Part shown: positions 15,829 to 23,484 of the stretch, in pieces
Layout of the letters: the number at the start of each line of letters is the position of its first letter
Position numbering within the stretch: the stretch's first letter is position 1
From: Erythrobacter sp. WG
GTDB lineage: Bacteria > Pseudomonadota > Alphaproteobacteria > Sphingomonadales > Sphingomonadaceae
DNA length: 42,500 bases
Direction: 5' to 3'
NCBI RefSeq assembly: GCF_026586795.1
Contig: NZ_JAPFGY010000013.1
Span: 1 to 42,500, forward strand
Notes under the pieces: generated by a model
The model's database searches: none
Seen by the model: only the letters and a program-made list of their open reading frames with translations
Told to the model about the DNA's origin: nothing
Made by a program: the position numbers and the translations under genes

Positions 15829-16431
15829 CTAGGCGTCGTCGAAACGGCGCAGCGCGATCTCGATCGCGAATTGCAGCTGCGGCTCGCCCGCAAAGCGCGC
15901 CGCCATGGCGCAGAGGGCAGCGCGCGCGCCGGCTGCGATCGATCCGCCCAGCGCCTCTGCAATATGGGCGCAGACATTGGCGTCGCCTTCCCGCTCGGCA
16001 AGGGCGATAAGCCATGCGGCAGCCTCGGGTGCGGGAAGATCGGCGGCGAGCAGCACCGCGAAGCTGCGGATGTCGGGATCGACCTCCCGACCGAGGGTAT
16101 CGAGCAGTGCGGCGGCGTGATCGGGCATGGCGGCAAGCGTTTCGAGCGCGCCGTTGCGCAGCGCGGGGTCGGGATGGGACAGCAGGCCCGCCGCAGCTTC
16201 GGCGGCGGCGCGGGTGCTGATCGCCGCGAGGGCGAGGAACGCGGCCTGCCGGACGCTGGCATCGGTCTCGCCATGGAGCAGGTCGGCGAGACGCGCTGGG
16301 CCGCCGGGATCGCCGACGAAGACCTGCACCGCCTGCCGGCGCAGCCCCGGGTCGGGATCGACGAGGCTGGCGACGGTCACCATGTGGGCGGGTGCTTCGG
16401 CACTGCGGCTTCCGGCTTTCAGCAGGCCCAT
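15829..16431 (-). CDS. HEAT-repeat protein in the chemosensory operon
   Basis: The 200-residue product is made of repeated helical pairs with the DPDPxLRxxAVxxL pattern: SLVDPDPGLRRQAVQVFVGD, ASVRQAAFLALAAIS, HPDPALRNGALETLAAMPDH, VDPDIRSFAVLLAADLPAPE and ANVCAHIAEALGGS. These are HEAT or PBS-lyase-type repeats forming a protein-binding solenoid. It has no enzyme motif, signal peptide or membrane segment. Its start (ATG 16431) lies inside the cheB end by 13 bp and its stop is two bases before cheR, so it is co-translated with the adaptation enzymes and may bind one of them or a receptor. Confidence 0.8.
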   Translation of the reverse strand: MGLLKAGSRSAEAPAHMVTVASLVDPDPGLRRQAVQVFVGDPGGPARLADLLHGETDASVRQAAFLALAAISTRAAAEAAAGLLSHPDPALRNGALETLAAMPDHAAALLDTLGREVDPDIRSFAVLLAADLPAPEAAAWLIALAEREGDANVCAHIAEALGGSIAAGARAALCAMAARFAGEPQLQFAIEIALRRFDDA

Positions 16432-17540
16432 GACGCGGCTCCCCCTGTCGTGGCCCGCGCAAGGCTGCGGATGCGCGCCTGCGCCACCCGTTCGAGCCGC
16501 GCGGCGATGGCATGGCCGGGGAGCACCTCGCTGGCCCCACCGCACTCGACCAGCGCGCGCGGCATGCCGTAGACGACGCAGCTCTCCTCGCTCTCGGCGA
16601 TGGTGTAGCCGCCGCGCCGTTTGAGCTCCGCCAGTTCCGCCGCGCCGTCATCGCCCATGCCGGTCAGCTGCACGCCAATCAGCGAATCCGCAGTGACGGT
16701 CTTGAGCGCGCTTTCGACCAGCCGGCTGACGCTGGGATGCCAGGTATGCGCGCGCGAGGACGGGACCATTGTCGCCACCAGCCGCTCGTCGCGCGCTTGC
16801 ACGATCATGTCTGCATCGCCGCGCGCAAGATAGATCGTCCCCGCCTCGAGCACGGTATGGCGCCGCACTTCCTCGACCCGCATGGCGCAGCACTGGTCGA
16901 GCCGCTGGGCGAAGTGGCGGGTGACGCTGGCGGGCATATGCTGACAGACCAGCACCGGCATCGGATAATCGCCCGCGAGCGCGGAAAGAATCTCCTCCAG
17001 CACCGCCGGCCCGCCGGTCGATGCGCCGATCAGAGTCAGCGCCTCGTTGCCCGGGCCATAGCCCCCGGCACGCGCACGCGGTTGGACCGGCGCGCGCATG
17101 ATCGCGTCGCGCCGCGCGGCGAGCCGCTGGCGCAGGCCGGTTGCGCGCCGGATCCGCGCGCCCGCCGCCGCCGTTACCTTGGCGATGATCACGTCCTCCT
17201 GCTCGCGCAAGCCCGTCGAGACCGTGCCGCCCGGCTTGTGCATGAAGTCCACCGCCCCGAGCGCGATCGCCTCAAGCGTTGCAAGCGCGCCTTCCTCGGT
17301 CAGCGAAGAGATCATCACCACCGGGCGCGGCATCTCCGCCATGATCCGGCTGAGGCAGGTGAGCCCATCCATTTCGGGCATGTTGATATCCAGCGTGACG
17401 ACATCGGGCGCATCCGCCGCGATCCGCACCAGCGCCTCCGCCCCGGTCCGGGCAGTCGTGACCGTGCAGCCGCCGCGCGTCAGAATGTCGCCGATCTGTC
17501 GGCGCATCAGGGCGGAATCGTCGACCACCAGAACCTTCAT
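16419..17540 (-). CDS. cheB: chemotaxis methylesterase/response regulator CheB
   Basis: This 373-residue protein has the standard layout: a receiver domain (residues 1-120, phosphoacceptor Asp51 in LDINMPEMDG, Lys102), a linker, and a C-terminal methylesterase with catalytic Ser174 (IGASTGGP), His201 (CQHMPASVT) and Asp298 (GMGDDGA). It removes methyl groups from receptor glutamates, and CheA activates it by phosphorylation. It is the partner of the CheR three genes on. It lies 28 bp downstream of the triple-CheW gene. Confidence 0.95.
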   Translation of the reverse strand: MKVLVVDDSALMRRQIGDILTRGGCTVTTARTGAEALVRIAADAPDVVTLDINMPEMDGLTCLSRIMAEMPRPVVMISSLTEEGALATLEAIALGAVDFMHKPGGTVSTGLREQEDVIIAKVTAAAGARIRRATGLRQRLAARRDAIMRAPVQPRARAGGYGPGNEALTLIGASTGGPAVLEEILSALAGDYPMPVLVCQHMPASVTRHFAQRLDQCCAMRVEEVRRHTVLEAGTIYLARGDADMIVQARDERLVATMVPSSRAHTWHPSVSRLVESALKTVTADSLIGVQLTGMGDDGAAELAELKRRGGYTIAESEESCVVYGMPRALVECGGASEVLPGHAIAARLERVAQARIRSLARATTGGAASWAC

Positions 17541-17568
17541 GCTGTGCGTCCCCTTGCGTCAGGTCCGT

Positions 17569-19170
17569 TCAGGCCGCTGCGGCGACCGGATCGATCGCAA
17601 GCAGTTTCTCGGTATCGAGCAACAGGATCATCCGGCGCGCCTCGGTCAGGTTGGCGACGCGGCGGATCATCCGACGGTTGGCATCAGTGGTCTCGGGCGC
17701 GGGCTTGATGAAGCGGTGGTCGATGCGCATGACCTCCGCCACGGAATCGACGATGAAGCCGGTCTGCACCCCGTCCATGGTGAACACCACGATGCGCTGG
17801 CGATCATGGTCCTCGCACGGCGGCAGGCCGAAGCGCGCGCGCTGATCGACCAGCGGGATCACCTCGCCGCGCAGGTTCATCACGCCGCGAATGCAATTCT
17901 CAGTGCGCGGCACCCGGGCGAGATCGTCGGGAACGCGGACGATCTCCTGCACCGCGGCGATATTGACCCCGAATTCCTCGCTCTCGAGGCGGAACACCAC
18001 GAATTGTTCCTGCCGCCGCGTTTCGGCGGCGGTGCGGTTGGCGGGGCCGGTCATTGGCACATTCCTTCGGGCGAGGTGATCCTGCGCGCTCTCGAGCGCA
18101 TGCGCGATCGCGGGCTGATCGAACATCGCCTCGGCCGAGAGGATCGAGACGAGCCGCCGACCTCCGTCGAGGCGGCAGATGGCGGTGATTTCTGCAAGAT
18201 TGCGGTCAGCGGCGAGCATCGCGGGCACCGCATCGATGCCGCTCTGGCGCACCCGCAGGACTTCGTTGACCTTGTCGAGCAACAACCCGACCAGCAGGCC
18301 CTCGCCCACGGAGACGACCGCGACCCGGTCCTGTTCGCAGGCGGTGCCCTCAGGCAGGCCGAACAGGCCGCGCAGACTGACCACCGGGAGCAGGCGATCG
18401 CGCAGGGCGATCAAGCCAACCACGCTCGCGGCCGCCTTGGGGACCGCAGTAATGCGCTCGGGACACTGCACGATCTCGCGCACCGACTGGATCGGCAGGG
18501 CATATTCCTGCCCGGCGACCTCGAAGCTGACGAGCTGGATTTCGGGGTCGGATGCGATGTCGGCGCCAGTGTCGCAGGCACTTCGCAGCGTCGCTACCCC
18601 GGTATCATGCGCGGCGAACCCGTCATGCGTCGTCGGCCCGCTTCCGGCGAGTGCGGCATATTCCTGCTCGATCAGCCGGGCGCTATCGAGCACCATTACA
18701 AGGCCCAGCGCGCCTTCATCCTTGATCACGCCCTGAAGCAAGTCGGAGCGGATGGTCTTTTCGGCCTCTTCGCCATCCTCGATCCGCGCGGCATCGACCG
18801 CGATGACGCTGATGACCCGGTCGACGACGATGCCGATCGGCTGGGCGTGATCGAGCACCACCACGCGGGTCGCATCGTCGGGCGCGGCCGGTTCGCTGCC
18901 GAACAAGCTGCGGGCGGCGACTACGGGCAGCACCGTGCCCCGCAGATTGGCGAGCCCCTCCAGACTCGGCGGCGCCAGCGGCACGCGCACCACCTCGGGC
19001 ATTCGGATGATTTCCTTCACCTCCTGCAGCGCCACGCCGAATATCTCTCCGGCCACGGTGAAGACCGTGAACTGGCGCTGGCGGGCGGGGCTGACCGCTT
19101 CGGCGGAAGTGTCGACGGGCGGGGTAACTTCGCCGGCCGCAGTGTCCGGCACGATCCGGGTATGTTTCAT
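17569..19170 (-). CDS. triple-CheW-domain coupling protein
   Basis: The 533-residue product contains three consecutive CheW folds, about residues 33-170 (FTVFTVAGEIFGVALQEVKE, GLANLRGTVLPVVAARSLFG), 215-350 (VSFEVAGQEYALPIQSVREI, GLIALRDRLLPVVSLRGLFG) and 380-520 (FRLESEEFGVNIAAVQEIVR, GVMNLRGEVIPLVDQRARFG). Each keeps the core pattern that binds receptor tips and the CheA P5 domain. It is the only CheW-type adaptor seen in the cluster. It lies between the double-tip receptor and cheB, a fitting position for a scaffold that bridges several receptors or kinases. Confidence 0.93.
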   Translation of the reverse strand: MKHTRIVPDTAAGEVTPPVDTSAEAVSPARQRQFTVFTVAGEIFGVALQEVKEIIRMPEVVRVPLAPPSLEGLANLRGTVLPVVAARSLFGSEPAAPDDATRVVVLDHAQPIGIVVDRVISVIAVDAARIEDGEEAEKTIRSDLLQGVIKDEGALGLVMVLDSARLIEQEYAALAGSGPTTHDGFAAHDTGVATLRSACDTGADIASDPEIQLVSFEVAGQEYALPIQSVREIVQCPERITAVPKAAASVVGLIALRDRLLPVVSLRGLFGLPEGTACEQDRVAVVSVGEGLLVGLLLDKVNEVLRVRQSGIDAVPAMLAADRNLAEITAICRLDGGRRLVSILSAEAMFDQPAIAHALESAQDHLARRNVPMTGPANRTAAETRRQEQFVVFRLESEEFGVNIAAVQEIVRVPDDLARVPRTENCIRGVMNLRGEVIPLVDQRARFGLPPCEDHDRQRIVVFTMDGVQTGFIVDSVAEVMRIDHRFIKPAPETTDANRRMIRRVANLTEARRMILLLDTEKLLAIDPVAAAA

Positions 19171-19211
19171 CGGGGAGCCTCCCTGTGGCGGGCTGGATTA
19201 GGGGCCCGCGA

Positions 19212-21176
19212 TCAGGCGGCGGATTGCAGCTCGTCGGCCATCGAGGCGACATCCTCGATCGCGACGGCGAGATCCTCGGCCCCTTCGCTCTGCTGCTTGG
19301 CGGCGCTGGCGGCTTGGGCAGCGGCCTGATCGGCCTGGGTCGCGGCGGCGGCGATCTGGTCGATCCCGGTCTGAACCTCGATGACCTGGCGCAGCATCTC
19401 GCCCGTGCTCTCCTGGATCGCCCGGTTCCCGCTCAGCACCTCGTTCATGTCCTCGGTGACCCGGGCGAGCGCCACGGTGATCGCCTTGTTTGTCTCCACC
19501 TCGTCGAGCGCCGCGCGGCTGATCGTGTCGAGATCCGCCGCGACATTGGCGATCTGTTCCTGAATGGTGCGCACCAGATCCTTGATCCGGTCGGCGTTTT
19601 CGGAGGATTCCTCGGCAAGGTTGCGGATGTCGTTGCTGACCACCGCAAACCCCTGACCAAACTCGCCCGCGCGCGCCGCCTCGACCGAACCGTTGACCGC
19701 GAGCATGTTGGTCTTGATCCCGACCGTGGTGATCGCCTCGACGATCTTGTCGATCCGGCGCGAGACCTGTCCTAGCTGGCTTACCTGCCCGCGCAATTCG
19801 GCATTGCTGTCGACCGAGCTGGCGACGCCTTCGATCATCTGCTCGACAGCGCCGCGGCTGCGCGCGATCAGTTCGGACACCGCCTCGCCGCGTTCCAGCC
19901 CGGTGGTGGCGGCATCGCTCGAAAGCTGCGCGCCCTTGCGGATCTGTTCGATCGCCGCGCCCGACTGGTTGGCGGCCGCCGCAGCGGTGCGTGCGCCGCC
20001 CGCGATCTGGTCGATGGCGACGAGAATCTGGCTCGCCGAACGGTTGATCTCCTCGACCGCCGCCGACAACTCCTCGGCTGCTGAAGCCACTTCCTCGGCG
20101 CTCTTGCGCACGTCGGTGGAGTTCTTCATTTCCTCGGCGACGTCTGACAGGTTCTGCGCGGTGACATCGCATTCGCGCAGCGCCGAGGCCTGCTGGTCGA
20201 GTGTGGCGACGACCTCCTCGCACGCCGCCGATTGCTCGGCCGCCGCGCTCGAGATCGCCTCGGAGCCCTTTTGCGCCTCGATCACCGCGGTTTGCGATTC
20301 CGCGCTCAACCGGGCGATTGTTTCCGCGCCGGTCAGGATCACGTCCATGTCGCCCTGCAGCTGGGCCAGTTGTTCGGTGACCTCGGCGCCTTTCCCGGCC
20401 TCGCTGCGGGCCGCTTCGGCCGAGGTGAGAATGCCGGCGGCGATCGCTTGCACCTCGGCCTGGATCTGGCCGACCAGCAGTTGGATTTCCGAGGCGCTCT
20501 TCTCCGAGGTTTCCGCAAGGGTGCGCACTTCGTCGGCGACCACGGCAAAGCCCTTGCCATGCTCGCCCGCCCGCGCCGCCTCGATCGCGGCGTTGAGCGC
20601 GAGCAGGTTGGTCTGATCGGCAATCCGCGCGACTGCCTTGACGATCTCGCCGATATTAGTCGCCTGCGCCTCGAGATCGCTGACGGTCTTGACGGACGTG
20701 GTTTGGCGCTCGGCGGCGGTCCTGAGAGCTGTTACCGAACCCTCGATACGGCTGCGGTTCTCTACCAACAGGGCCTGAAGCGCGCGGGTGCGTTCGAGCG
20801 AGGCCTCGGCGGCGCTGCGGCTGTCGCCGACCAGCGCGCTGATAGCGGAAACATTGTGGAGCGACTGCTGCGAGGCGCTGGCCGACTGCTCGGCCCCGGC
20901 GGCGATCTGTGCCATCGCCGACTGGAGTAGCTCAAGCGCCTGCGTCGCCTCGGCCACGCCGCCAGCGAACTGGGTGCTGGCCGCAGAAATGCGCTCGGCA
21001 GCCTGCTGCTGGCGGGCATAGGTGCGTGCGGCACGCTTGCGGGCATCGGCCTCGCGGGCGGATACCGCCTCGTCGGCCTTCGGTTTGCCGCGCGACTTGG
21101 CCGCGAGGGCCCGGTCGGCCAGCATCCCGTCCGGTGCCGTGCTGCCGTTGAGATTTTCCTTTTTGACAAGCGCCAT
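19212..21176 (-). CDS. soluble chemoreceptor with two tandem signalling hairpins
   Basis: The 654-residue product is almost entirely coiled coil and has no membrane segment, signal peptide or ligand-binding domain. Two receptor tips are present: residues ~183-222 ([37 protein letters not shown]) and ~482-522 ([37 protein letters not shown]), exactly 300 residues apart. The first is canonical and the second slightly diverged. A charged N-terminal tail (~1-50) could be a binding site. It is the first gene of the operon, with a GGGAG ribosome-binding site. A cytoplasmic input is likely, but its nature is unknown. Confidence 0.9.
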   Translation of the reverse strand: MALVKKENLNGSTAPDGMLADRALAAKSRGKPKADEAVSAREADARKRAARTYARQQQAAERISAASTQFAGGVAEATQALELLQSAMAQIAAGAEQSASASQQSLHNVSAISALVGDSRSAAEASLERTRALQALLVENRSRIEGSVTALRTAAERQTTSVKTVSDLEAQATNIGEIVKAVARIADQTNLLALNAAIEAARAGEHGKGFAVVADEVRTLAETSEKSASEIQLLVGQIQAEVQAIAAGILTSAEAARSEAGKGAEVTEQLAQLQGDMDVILTGAETIARLSAESQTAVIEAQKGSEAISSAAAEQSAACEEVVATLDQQASALRECDVTAQNLSDVAEEMKNSTDVRKSAEEVASAAEELSAAVEEINRSASQILVAIDQIAGGARTAAAAANQSGAAIEQIRKGAQLSSDAATTGLERGEAVSELIARSRGAVEQMIEGVASSVDSNAELRGQVSQLGQVSRRIDKIVEAITTVGIKTNMLAVNGSVEAARAGEFGQGFAVVSNDIRNLAEESSENADRIKDLVRTIQEQIANVAADLDTISRAALDEVETNKAITVALARVTEDMNEVLSGNRAIQESTGEMLRQVIEVQTGIDQIAAAATQADQAAAQAASAAKQQSEGAEDLAVAIEDVASMADELQSAA

Positions 21177-21696
21177 CGTCGAACTCCCGAAACCTGTCCG
21201 GCCCGATGACTGACCTGAAGTAGGTCGCTCTCGCCCGACATGGCCGGGTTTAGGACTGCTTTGCGTAGCAATCGTGGGGATAGGAATGGGTGTCTCTGCG
21301 GAGATCGCACATTAGCCCGGCTCAACCACAATTGCCGGATGCTCAGCGCGGGTGTGCGTTCCCGGCAATCAATTCCGACGAAAAGCAGAGTCCCGATGTG
21401 CGCTGGTTTCGTCGGAGGCCGGGCAGGACCGGCAGAACGATAGCATAAGCAGCTCATCCGCGCCCCATCAGCGCGCTGCGGCTTTCATGAGGTTCCAGTT
21501 CGCAACCGAAGGTCCGGCATGGGGTCGCTTGCTGAATTTCGGCTTTTGGCAGAACCCCTGTCGAAGCTGACCGACCGGTATTGGCGAATCCAGTCATTCG
21601 GTATGTCGATTGAGAACGGCGGTTAAGTCCCACGTTTGGCCGCACCCGGTTGATGAGCGACCCGATGAAATTGCCAGTCGGCCATTCGTTTCACCG
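21177..21696. other. non-coding region upstream of the chemosensory operon
   Basis: There is no gene I can support. It must hold the operon promoter. A small dyad GACCT-N5-AGGTC at 21212-21226 lies 36 bases before the receptor start and could be an operator. Farther right, the sequence is less G+C-rich and looks like decayed element DNA, continuous with the dead integrase. Confidence 0.45.
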
Positions 21697-22158
21697 CTAT
21701 AGCCGGAGCCAGCGTTCATCGATCTCGCGCAAGTGGCCCGCGCCATAAGGTGGGGGAAGCTCCCTGATGGGGATAACCTCGGCGTCGAGGTATCTCATGG
21801 CACGTATTTGCTCGTCGGCCTCTGATCCGCTCCCTGGTCCAGACGCTGATGAGGCAGCCTCCACTTCGACAAGCCATGCCCGGACCGCCCGCTCCATGTC
21901 CTCGCGCTCCGCACGCGCGTCACCCGCATGAAGTCCAGATGCACCTTTGGCTGGTTCCGCTTGCCCCGTGCCTCTTCGATCCGCCGGTTGCAGAATTCGT
22001 TGTGCATAGTGGCAAGGGCCTTGGCGCGGCCCTCTGTGACGTCGCCAAGGCTGCGGACATGCTCACGTATACCCCCGAAGGCAGGCCGGGCATCGACTGG
22101 GATGCTCCGGCGGAAGGCTCTGCCCCCGCCGGTAGAGGTGCTTTGCAACCCGTTGCAT
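21697..22158 (-). pseudogene. tyrosine-recombinase integrase, frameshifted N-terminal remnant
   Basis: From an ATG at 22158 the product begins MQRVAKHLYRRGQ. It continues, after a frameshift near 22115, as FRRSIPVDARPAFGG, REHVRSLGDVTEGRAKALAT and NEFCNRRIEEARGKRN, then after another near 21925 as DMERAVRAWLVEVEAA up to a stop at 21697. This is the N-terminal, arm-binding-type part of phage/island integrases (RRxIPxDLR...xRxSLGT pattern). The catalytic domain with Arg-His-Arg-Tyr is absent. Its location directly beside the tRNA-Ser 3' end, reading away from it, is typical of the element's own integrase. Confidence 0.65.
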
Positions 22159-22178
22159 CGAGTTCGGCTTGGATTGTT

Positions 22179-22198
22179 TTGTAGCAGGCATTGTGGCA
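22179..22198 (+). repeat. paired TTGTAGCA-type motif, right island end
   Basis: TTGTAGCA (22179-22186) and TTGTGGCA (22191-22198) repeat with the same 12-bp period and strand as the pair at 9851-9870. They lie upstream of the integrase remnant and 64 bp from the tRNA-side repeat. Confidence 0.45.
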
Positions 22199-22261
22199 AC
22201 CGTAGCCACCGCAAGTGGCGGTTTTCTAGGCTTTTCTGCTAGATCAATGCCTTGCGGGGCC

Positions 22262-22281
22262 GGTGGCGGAGACGGAGGGAT
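22262..22281 (+). repeat. attR-like direct repeat within the tRNA-Ser 3' end
   Basis: Twenty bases identical to 9769-9788 cover the CCA end, acceptor strand and the start of the T arm of the tRNA-Ser gene (complement). This is the integration-target copy that keeps the tRNA intact. Confidence 0.7.
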
Positions 22282-22354
22282 TCGAACCCTCGGTACCCTG
22301 ATAGAGTACGGTTCCTTAGCAGGGAACTGGTTTCAGCCACTCACCCACGTCTCC
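22264..22354 (-). tRNA. tRNA-Ser (anticodon GCU)
   Basis: The complement folds as a type II tRNA. It has acceptor GGAGACG pairing with CGTCTCC, an anticodon stem AGTTCC/GGAACC around the loop CTGCTAA (anticodon GCT), a long variable arm typical of tRNA-Ser, a T loop GTTCGAATC, discriminator G and an encoded CCA. It reads AGC/AGU codons. Its 3' end is the integration site of the island on its left. It is 91 nt with CCA. Confidence 0.95.
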
Positions 22355-22621
22355 GGGCACAACGCTTGGCTGCGAGGGCGGCGCTATAGTCGGCCCTTGG
22401 GCCAGCGGCAAGCCGGGTCCGACAAAAAAGCGGGCGGGCACCGGGCGGACGCCGCGCCGGGTGCATGGTTCGGCACCGGTTCAGCCTTGCCGCCATAGGC
22501 AGCAGCCAACGCTTCGTCGCAATTCCGATTCGCTCCGGCGACGAGCGGTTGCACGGCGCGGGCGCAGGGATTCTCCTCGATGCGCATAAAACCGGGGCTG
22601 ACCGATGCTGCGAGAGGCTGC

Positions 22622-23437
22622 ATGATGAACCTGATGAAAGCCCGTATCCCCGATTGGCGCCGCAGGCTCGCCGGCCTTGCGATGGGGGCCTGCGCGGCCC
22701 TGTCGCTCGGCGGGCCGCTGGCGGCACAGGATCTCGAGAAGGTCGATCCGGACGCGGCGATGCGCGAGGGCGGGATCGATGCGGACCTGTCGAACCCGCG
22801 CCCCCCGGCGCCGCTGCCCGCCCCGGTGCCCGAGCCTGCTCCGTCGCCCGTTCCCGCGACACCCGCCCCGGTCGATCCGACCGCCAACTGGAGCGAGTAT
22901 TCGCCCGCCGCGACCGCCGCCCCTGCGGCAACGCCCGCCGCCGCCGCCACCTCCGACACCTATGGCGAGGACGATCTCATCGGCGCGGCCGAAGGCGTGT
23001 TCGGCAAGGGCGCCGAAGGGCTCGCCAAGCTGATCGAGGATCTGCTCAAGAAGCAGGGCCGCCCCAACGGCTACATCGTCGGGCGCGAGGCGGGCGGAGC
23101 CTTCATCATCGGCGCACGCTACGGCTCGGGGACGCTCCACCACAAGGTCGAAGGACAGCGCCGGGTGTACTGGACCGGGCCCTCGGTGGGCTTCGATGCC
23201 GGAGCCAACGCGGGCAACACCTTCGTGCTGGTCTACAACCTGTTCGACACCGAGGACCTGTTCAACCGCTTCCCCGCGGGCGAGGGGCAGGCCTATCTCG
23301 TGGGCGGCCTCAACGCGAGCTACATGCGGCGCGGCGACGTGGTGCTGATCCCGATCCGGGTCGGCGCGGGGCTCAGGCTCGGGATCAACGCGGGCTACAT
23401 GAAATTCTCGCGCGAACAGAAATGGGTGCCGTTCTGA
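22622..23437 (+). CDS. EipA-family (DUF1134) envelope protein
   Basis: The 271-residue product has a signal peptide (basic MKARIPDWRRR, hydrophobic core, cleavage near PLAAQ), a Pro/Ala-rich spacer (~60-115) and a C-terminal DUF1134 domain (GKGAEGLAKLIEDLLKKQGR, GYIVGREAGGAFIIGARYGS, GPSVGFDAGANAGNTFVLVY, GGLNASYMRRGDVVLIPIRV). The family includes Brucella EipA, a periplasmic protein needed for cell-envelope integrity. The start is one of three nearby ATGs (22622, 22625, 22634); a GAGAGG ribosome-binding site supports the first two. It stands alone, in the opposite direction to the tRNA. Confidence 0.88.
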   Translation: MMNLMKARIPDWRRRLAGLAMGACAALSLGGPLAAQDLEKVDPDAAMREGGIDADLSNPRPPAPLPAPVPEPAPSPVPATPAPVDPTANWSEYSPAATAAPAATPAAAATSDTYGEDDLIGAAEGVFGKGAEGLAKLIEDLLKKQGRPNGYIVGREAGGAFIIGARYGSGTLHHKVEGQRRVYWTGPSVGFDAGANAGNTFVLVYNLFDTEDLFNRFPAGEGQAYLVGGLNASYMRRGDVVLIPIRVGAGLRLGINAGYMKFSREQKWVPF

Positions 23438-23484
23438 TCGGCTGACGGCGAAAAACGCGGTTGCCGAGCGGCGGGCGGCGCGTC

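Larger units (their letters stand above)
9769..22281. mobile_element. tRNA-Ser-associated genomic island carrying a chemosensory operon
   Basis: A 20-bp exact direct repeat bounds the segment: 9769-9788, and 22262-22281 in the 3' end of the intact tRNA-Ser. This is the geometry left by a tyrosine-recombinase element that integrated into the tRNA 3' end. A decayed integrase fragment lies directly inside the tRNA end (21697-22158), and paired TTGTAGCA-type motifs with identical 12-bp spacing lie just inside both ends. The cargo is a ten-gene leftward chemosensory cluster. The integrase is dead, so the island is probably fixed. An alternative is that two element remnants happen to flank a native cluster. 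Confidence 0.65.
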
